This document shows, piece after piece, positions 59,218 to 64,000 of a stretch of 64,000 bases of DNA. The position numbers were made by a program, and so were the translations under genes. Under the pieces are notes generated by a model. The model was not told the origin of the DNA, searched no databases, and saw nothing but the letters and a program-made list of their open reading frames with translations. Each line of letters starts with the position of its first letter. Position 1 is the stretch's first letter. This DNA is from Nephrocerus scutellatus (Eukaryota > Arthropoda > Insecta > Diptera > Pipunculidae): contig OX352763.1 in NCBI GenBank assembly GCA_947095585.1, positions 22,307,462-22,371,461 on the forward strand. Direction: 5' to 3'.

Positions 59218-60910
59218 ATGCTAATCATCACTATATTTGGCTCTACAACCGGGGTCCGGTCATGGCCTCCCGCAAAAAATCTCTTCACCTGTCCCAACTT
59301 TGAGCCGATGTCATCGAGTTTTGAATCCCCAAACTCTGGACGTCCTGGTCTACGACATCCTTTCAGCGTAGCCTTCCATAAATCCTACCTCAATGGTCTT
59401 TCCGAGCAGGATCATCTTCGCTCATGCGAGTTAGGTTTTCTACCCACCGAAGCCTACCGAGCTTATTCTTTTCACGATGTCGACATCGCCGTAACTCTCG
59501 TAGATTTCATCATTATAGAGACTCCGGAATCGTCCTTCCTCACAGACGGGGACAACAATTATCTGTAAGACATTTCTCTCGAACGCAACTAAGAGTTCAG
59601 AATGCTTTTTGCTAACCACCCAAGTCTCGGATCCATATGTAAGTATTGGTATGACCATTGTCTTATATACCAGACGCTTGGATAATGTGGTTCAATTCCA
59701 GAGTGAAGAGTCTTGACAGACTAAAGTAGGCTTTGTTGACTTTAAGCAACCGTGTGCGTATTTCTGGTGTCATGCTGTTATCGGCTCCTACAGTTGACCC
59801 GTGATTTTAATTGAGGGACCAATGTTGGATCTTCTACTTGCAGACGTGGCCACCAAGTACTTTGTTTTTCTCTCATTTATGTGCAACCCCAGAGCCGCCC
59901 GCTCGATCTGGATGAAAAATTCTTGTACAGCCCTTTGGTTTCTACCAACGATGTCGATGTCGTCTGCCTAAGCCAGTATCTAAATGGACTTATTGTTTGT
60001 TCCTCTTGCCGTTACGTCAGAGTCTCGGATCACTTTCTCCAACGCCAGGTTGAAGAGAACGCAGGCTGATCCATCCCCTTGTCGGAGCCCGTTATAGAGG
60101 TTGAATGGGCTTGATAGTGATCCGGAAATTTTGACTTGGCTTATAAAATTGGTCATGGTCAACCTACATAGTTGTGTCAGTTTATTTTGGATGCCGAATT
60201 CTCTCATGGCTTTATAAAGTTCTACTCTGGCTATGCTATCATAGGAGGCTTTAAAGTCTATAAAAATATGGTGTAGTGTAAATCTGATCAGCTGTTGATT
60301 TGCCTGAGATGAAGCCACATAACTCTAGCGTAATCCTCCTTATAATCTAGGGGCAATCCTGTGTTGAAGGATAGAGGAGAAAATCTTATACGCGGTACTC
60401 AACATCGTTATACCACGATAATTGTTGTATTTTGTGATATCTCCTATTTTATATATGGGGCACAGGATTCCTCTCCGCTAGTCTTCTGGCATCGCTTCTA
60501 CCTCCCATACTTGCACTATTATTTCTTGAATTGCTTGGTGTAATGTGGGCCCTCCTATTTTAATCAGTTCCGCTGGGATTCTATCTGATCCCGGGGGTAT
60601 TATTATTTTTGAGCCGATTTATCACTTTGTCTATGCTTGGTGGCGGGAGCATAGTATGGTCTTCGGTCATTGGTGGAGCCTCCAATTCCTCAGTTAGCTG
60701 GCCATTCAGCAACTCAAGAAAGTGCTCTTCCCATCACTCTAAAATGCCTTGGAGATCGGCGTATATTGTGTCATACCGCGGACTCTTTGGTAGAACTTCA
60801 GCGCCTGGTCCGGTCCTCGCTCTCTGTACTGTTCTTGTTCACGGACGATATTCATCTCCCAGGCTGCTTTCTTTCGCCGGTGAACTGTTTTTTAATATCT
60901 ATGAGCAAAC
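59218..60910 (-). pseudogene. RTE-like RT, antisense copy with 3' end
   Basis: Minus-strand motifs: pre-RT WPAN-EELEAPPMTEDHTMLP-like (60.7-60.6 kb), IPAELIKIGGPTLHQAIQEI (about 60.55 kb), HIFIDFKASYDSIARVELY (catalytic motif A, 60.25 kb), FNLYNGLRQGDGSACVLFNL (motif B, intact GLRQGDG), a damaged DDIDIV region near 59.95 kb, and ILTYGSETWVVSKKHSELL / FERNVLQIIVVPVCEEGRF (59.6-59.5 kb). The 3' end reads GAGCCAAATATAGTGATGA at 59243-59225. It is broken by frameshifts. Sister of the plus-strand copy at 49.8-51.1 kb. Confidence 0.88.
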
Positions 60911-60914
60911 AGAG

Positions 60915-61014
60915 TTGTCCATCGGAGATACACATGCGTATAAAACATATGTATCTCCGATAACAAAACATTTGTTAGTGATCGGGATCCGGGGTCGAAG
61001 GGCACCCATACAAA
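60915..61014. repeat. Palindromic unit of the 35-kb array family
   Basis: CATCGGAGATACACATGCGT is followed after a few bases by its near inverse, ACATATGTATCTCCGATAAC. Then comes ATCGGGATCCGGGGTCGAAGG / GCACCCATACAAA, the CGGGGTC/GTATGGG edge module in inverted form. Two opposite-facing array units are fused head to head. Confidence 0.6.
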
Positions 61015-61290
61015 TGTTGGATTTGGTTCATACTTACACCATATTTTTGGTGCTCCGATAATTTTAAGTTTTTTTGGACTCGTTAGGTGGCGCTGTGGTC
61101 GAGATATTTACGAAAACTTGTGTTTATTGTTGGATTTGGTTCAAATTCACACCATATGTTCGCTTGGTGCTCCGATAAGTTTATGTTTTTTTGGATTCGT
61201 TAGGTGGCGCTGGAGTTGAGATATTTACGAAAATTTGTGTTTTGGTTGGATTTGGTTCAAATTCACATCATATGCTCGCTTTGTGCTCCA
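61015..61290 (+). repeat. ~115-bp tandem repeat, 2.4 copies
   Basis: Units start TGTTGGATTTGGTTCA at 61015, 61128 and about 61244, and contain CACCATAT, GGTGCTCCGATAA, TTTTTTTGGA and CGTTAGGTGGCGCTG. Units 1 and 2 are about 85-90% alike by eye. The array runs directly on from the palindromic unit. Confidence 0.85.
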
Positions 61291-62050
61291 ATGAAAAATG
61301 GTGAAATGGTATAAAAAAAAGATTCCTTCATTTTTCAAAGGTACTCAGGTTTTATTGACAACTAACTTATGGTGCGTTCGTTTTTTTCTACACTTTCTTA
61401 GCCGAATACTCTTATAATGTGCACTCGCACGTTTGTATGTGAAGTATGGTAATAAGCAAAGAAAATTTCTCATTTTTCATTTCATTTCATTTCATTTATT
61501 TATATTCTTAGGTATAAGTACATAAGACTGAGTCTTATCCCTAAACAAATTAATTATTTTTTATTATAAAGACATAAAAACAAAAACTTAAGGAACGTAC
61601 AAGAACATTAACCAAGAAAGGAAGCGTTCAAGACGTTCTTAAAATACAGTTTTATATTTCCAAGCAGATAAGCAATCAAAGTAACTACTTTTCCCTTTAG
61701 ATTCCTCTACTAACTAGAAGCTGCAACTATGCAACACACATACAAATATGTCTGGAATTTTTGGTATTCTAACAGTTTTTTTCAATTAATTATTTATTTA
61801 TTTTCTTAAGCGTATATGTACGAGTATGTTGTATTTCAAGTTAATAAAAAATTAAACATTATTTTGTGTACTCATGGTGAACTTGTTGCAGCGGCAATTT
61901 GTCACCAGTGGTAATGATGATGATCAGCTTAGACTTTAAGTGTTAATGCAGACATTTGTTTTAATAATTAATACTCGTACCGTTTTGGAGATTGTTGATT
62001 TTGAATTTGTTTTTTGTTTTATGTTTTTTTTTCTGTTTACTTTCACACCA
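61290..62050. other. Non-coding AT-rich stretch upstream of gene E
   Basis: No gene is seen. A CATTT repeat lies at 61471-61497. The final few hundred bases presumably include regulatory DNA of gene E. Confidence 0.35.
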
Positions 62051-62057
62051 TTTTTGG

Positions 62058-62108
62058 TATAAAATGATGTAGTTGACAGGAGAGAGTATCAGTTCTGACG
62101 GATTGTTG
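62058..62108 (+). promoter_or_regulatory. Core promoter of gene E (TATA + Inr)
   Basis: TATAAAA at 62058-62064 lies 33 bp from the A of TCAGTT (62089-62094). The leader TCAGTTCTGACGGATTGT matches B and C at most positions. The predicted start is 62091, 57 nt before the ATG. Confidence 0.85.
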
Positions 62109-62147
62109 CAGCAGCAAAGAGTAAAGATTCAAAACAAGATAGCTATC

Positions 62148-62186
62148 ATGGTTGGTTGGTTAATCTTTGGAATGTTAATAAATAGA

Positions 62187-62249
<63 letters not shown>

Positions 62250-62913
62250 GTAGATATAAACAAAAAAAATATTATTGCAGAAATGTAGATATAGATACCA
62301 TCAAATTTTATTTTTCATTGGAATGTCAGTGCTCGGATATTAATCGGAAAATTTAATCATTTAATCATCCTTACAGAACTGCTTCATTGTGATCTCTTTT
62401 GCGTTAGTCGCCTTAACTACTGGCGATGTTAGTCATTTGGCCGACACATATTTGCCACCAGTACATGATGCCGCTGCTTCACCCATATCCGCCAACTATG
62501 CTTACGAAGGAGTAGCACCTGCATCGGATGTGTCTAATTATCAGACATACAACGCTCCCGCCATTGCAGCAGCATCATATGAAAGTCACGTTGGTCCAGC
62601 AGTGGCTGCCACATCATATGAAAGTCACGTTGGTCCAGCAGTGGCTGCCACATCATACGAAAGTCAAGCCGTTCCGATTGCTTCTGCAAACTACGAGAGC
62701 TATGCCGGCCCAGCTGATGTGCATCAGAGCTATAGTGCACCAGCTGTTGCCACTACCACTTACGAAAGTCATGCTGCTGCACCTGTACTTTCAGGCGCTT
62801 ATGAAAGCCATGCTGCTCCAATTGCTGTTGACACTCATAGTGGCGCTCAATCTTACTCAGCTATTGATACCACATACGCAGCGGATGGCGGCTATGTCTA
62901 TCGAAAACATTAA
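62148..62913 (+). CDS. Secreted Ala/Tyr/His-rich structural protein (cluster gene E)
   Basis: Two exons: 62148-62150 (ATG only) and 62377-62913, with a 226-nt phase-0 intron (CATG|GTTGGT ... CCTTACAG|AACTGC). The 179-residue product has a signal peptide (MNCFIVISFALVALTT), GDVSHLADTYLPP, and a body of SYESHVGPAVAAT units with related YESHAAP and SYSAPAV pieces. The tail is TTYAADGGYVYRKH. The only cysteine is in the signal peptide. A 39-bp unit (13 codons) is repeated exactly at 62575-62613 and 62614-62652. The donor GTTGGT is weaker than the GTTAGT of its sisters, and the intron carries a long TA run. AATAAA is at 63028-63033. Probably extracellular; role unknown. Confidence 0.9.
62191..62246. 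repeat. (TA)28 microsatellite in intron of gene E
   Basis: There are 28 uninterrupted TA dinucleotides between the donor at 62151 and the acceptor at 62376. Such a run is expected to vary in length between individuals. Confidence 0.97.
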
Positions 62914-63039
62914 CATTAAGAACTGAACACACTTTGCATATTGCTTTGTTACATTTTTTTCTCATTAATGCATCATACAACATGCTAGGTGCAACATTCA
63001 AAATGCAAGATGAATCACTAGGCAACAAATAAAAATACC

Positions 63040-63400
63040 AGTTTTCAAAAAAAAATTATTGGAATCAAAGTTTTTTAGTTTTTGTTGTTGGCGAAATCTG
63101 GAAATCATGACCGTCGCGTCTGACCAAAAAAATGTCCATCAATAGATTTGAATGCCGTTTATTGATGTGAGTTCATTCAGAATTGTTCTGGAAGTGACTC
63201 ATTCCAATAAGACTGATGTTTGTGATTGTCAGAGTGTCAGAGGCAGCATCCACATCGCTATCATGCGACAATTTAATTCTCCCGAAGAAGTAGTTAATGC
63301 CGTCCCAAAGCCATACTGTTATTTTGGGAGTATTTTTTTCTAAACTGAATGGTTCATCAACGAAAAATCAGCTGATACTACAAAGTTGTCAGATGAGCCT
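63040..63400. other. Non-coding stretch after gene E
   Basis: No supported gene. The 63-codon frame at 63152-63343 has no recognisable feature. Confidence 0.3.
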
Positions 63401-63840
63401 AGCGCAGCTTTTTCGTAAACAAATTTACAGGAAATTCTAAAGAGTTGTCTAGAGTTGGTTCAGATTCCCGATTTATGGAAAGAAGTGAAAGTGGTTTTCA
63501 TACCCAAAGCGGGCAAATGCCCTTACTTCAGTCCAAAAGATTGCAGACCTATCAGTCTGTCATCATTCCTTTTAAAAACCTTATAAAGACTGTTTGGTAT
63601 CCATTTACGCAATAGTATCGATAAAAGACTTCTGTCTAATGGTCAAAATGCTTATTGCAAAGGCAAATCTGTAGAATAGAGCTGTTTCTACATAGGTTAG
63701 TGAGTTCTATTGAATATTCACTACACCTAAAGCAGTATACAATGGAAGTATTCCTGGATATTGAAAGCGCTTTTAACACGTCAACGCATCGGCGATCGCT
63801 GATGCACTGTCGGCCGTGACTCACTTGGCGAACTAATGAA
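63400..63840 (+). pseudogene. LOA/R1-like RT N-terminal fragment
   Basis: The plus strand reads IPDLWKEVKVVFIPKAGK, DCRPISLSSFLLKTL, HLRNSIDKRLLSNGQNAYCK and (frame-shifted) MEVFLDIESAFN near 63740-63778. These are RT motifs 1, 2 and the start of catalytic motif A. It matches the minus-strand copy at 12.6-13.8 kb and ends abruptly at about 63835. Confidence 0.8.
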
Positions 63841-63854
63841 TATATATATATACA

Positions 63855-64000
63855 TTAAGACCACCAAGTGACCCCAAGAGATCAAAAAGAGAGGAAAATA
63901 CCCACAAAATATTCCCGAAAACTTCATCTCCAGAAGATTCCCAAAGAACAACCAAAATACCCTCAAAATATCCTCAGATGACTTTCAAGAGACTCCCAAA
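63855..64000. repeat. G-poor degenerate repeat at window edge
   Basis: Text such as accaccaagtgaccccaaga, attcccaaagaac, ataccctcaaaatatcctc and agagactcccaaa has the same A/C-rich, CTCAAGACC-like character as 17.8-18.8 kb. It runs off the window. A short (TA)n run precedes it at 63841-63853. Confidence 0.55.

Noticed and set aside
62073..62288. 71-codon frame with an Ile-Tyr run upstream of gene E
   Set aside because: It begins at a non-ATG codon in the leader and runs through the (TA)28 intron repeat, so it is a shadow of unspliced DNA.

Overview
The window is nuclear DNA of a higher fly. Evidence for this is spliced genes with TATA plus TCAGTT-type arthropod initiators, AATAAA/ATTAAA poly(A) signals, and many non-LTR retrotransposon remnants of the R1/LOA, Jockey/CR1 and RTE-like groups. 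There are also Tc1/mariner fossils, a tRNA-derived SINE and large simple-sequence arrays. A tephritid fruit fly or a relative is my best guess from sequence flavour, but species cannot be fixed from the window.

Layout. Positions 1-40 kb contain no protein gene that I can support. This part holds unique non-coding DNA mixed with repeats: RT and RNase H fragments (2.3, 3.9-4.6, 12.5-13.8, 16.8-17.5, 21.2-22.6, 27.9-28.1, 30.5-32.4, 35.6-36.7 and 37.6-38.9 kb), a compound (GAGACC)n satellite with a 186-bp spacer (8.1-10.0 kb), a G-poor degenerate repeat field (17.8-18.8 kb), a Tc1-like element with TIRs and TA target duplication (25.5-26.3 kb) and a GC/AT-alternating tandem array (34.5-35.6 kb).

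Positions 40.7-63.0 kb carry a gene cluster. Five same-strand paralogues (called A, B, C, D, E here: 40.8, 46.1, 52.2, 56.5 and 62.1 kb) encode small secreted, essentially cysteine-free, low-complexity proteins. All have a signal peptide followed by DVSHL (usually DVSHLxxTYLPP) and a tail related to GTxYxSNGGYVYKKH. Between these conserved ends lies a repeat body that differs completely from gene to gene (SYSAP, GGGYGG, SFNSFSAP, SYESHVGP). A sixth gene (X, minus strand, 53.1-53.5 kb) encodes an unrelated Tyr/Pro-rich secreted protein. A probable decayed copy lies at 47.9-48.1 kb. In all six genes the first exon codes for only the ATG: a phase-0 intron begins directly after the start codon. 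The five paralogues also share a TATA box exactly 33-34 bp upstream of a TCAGTT/TCAGTA initiator.

The genes look like a tandemly duplicated set of extracellular structural proteins (cuticle, eggshell or secretion), presumably co-regulated through the shared promoter and splice layout. Transposon fossils fill every intergenic space in the cluster. Function is inferred from composition only. The family recalls secreted SYSAP/YLPP low-complexity proteins of Drosophila, but that is from memory and not a search result.
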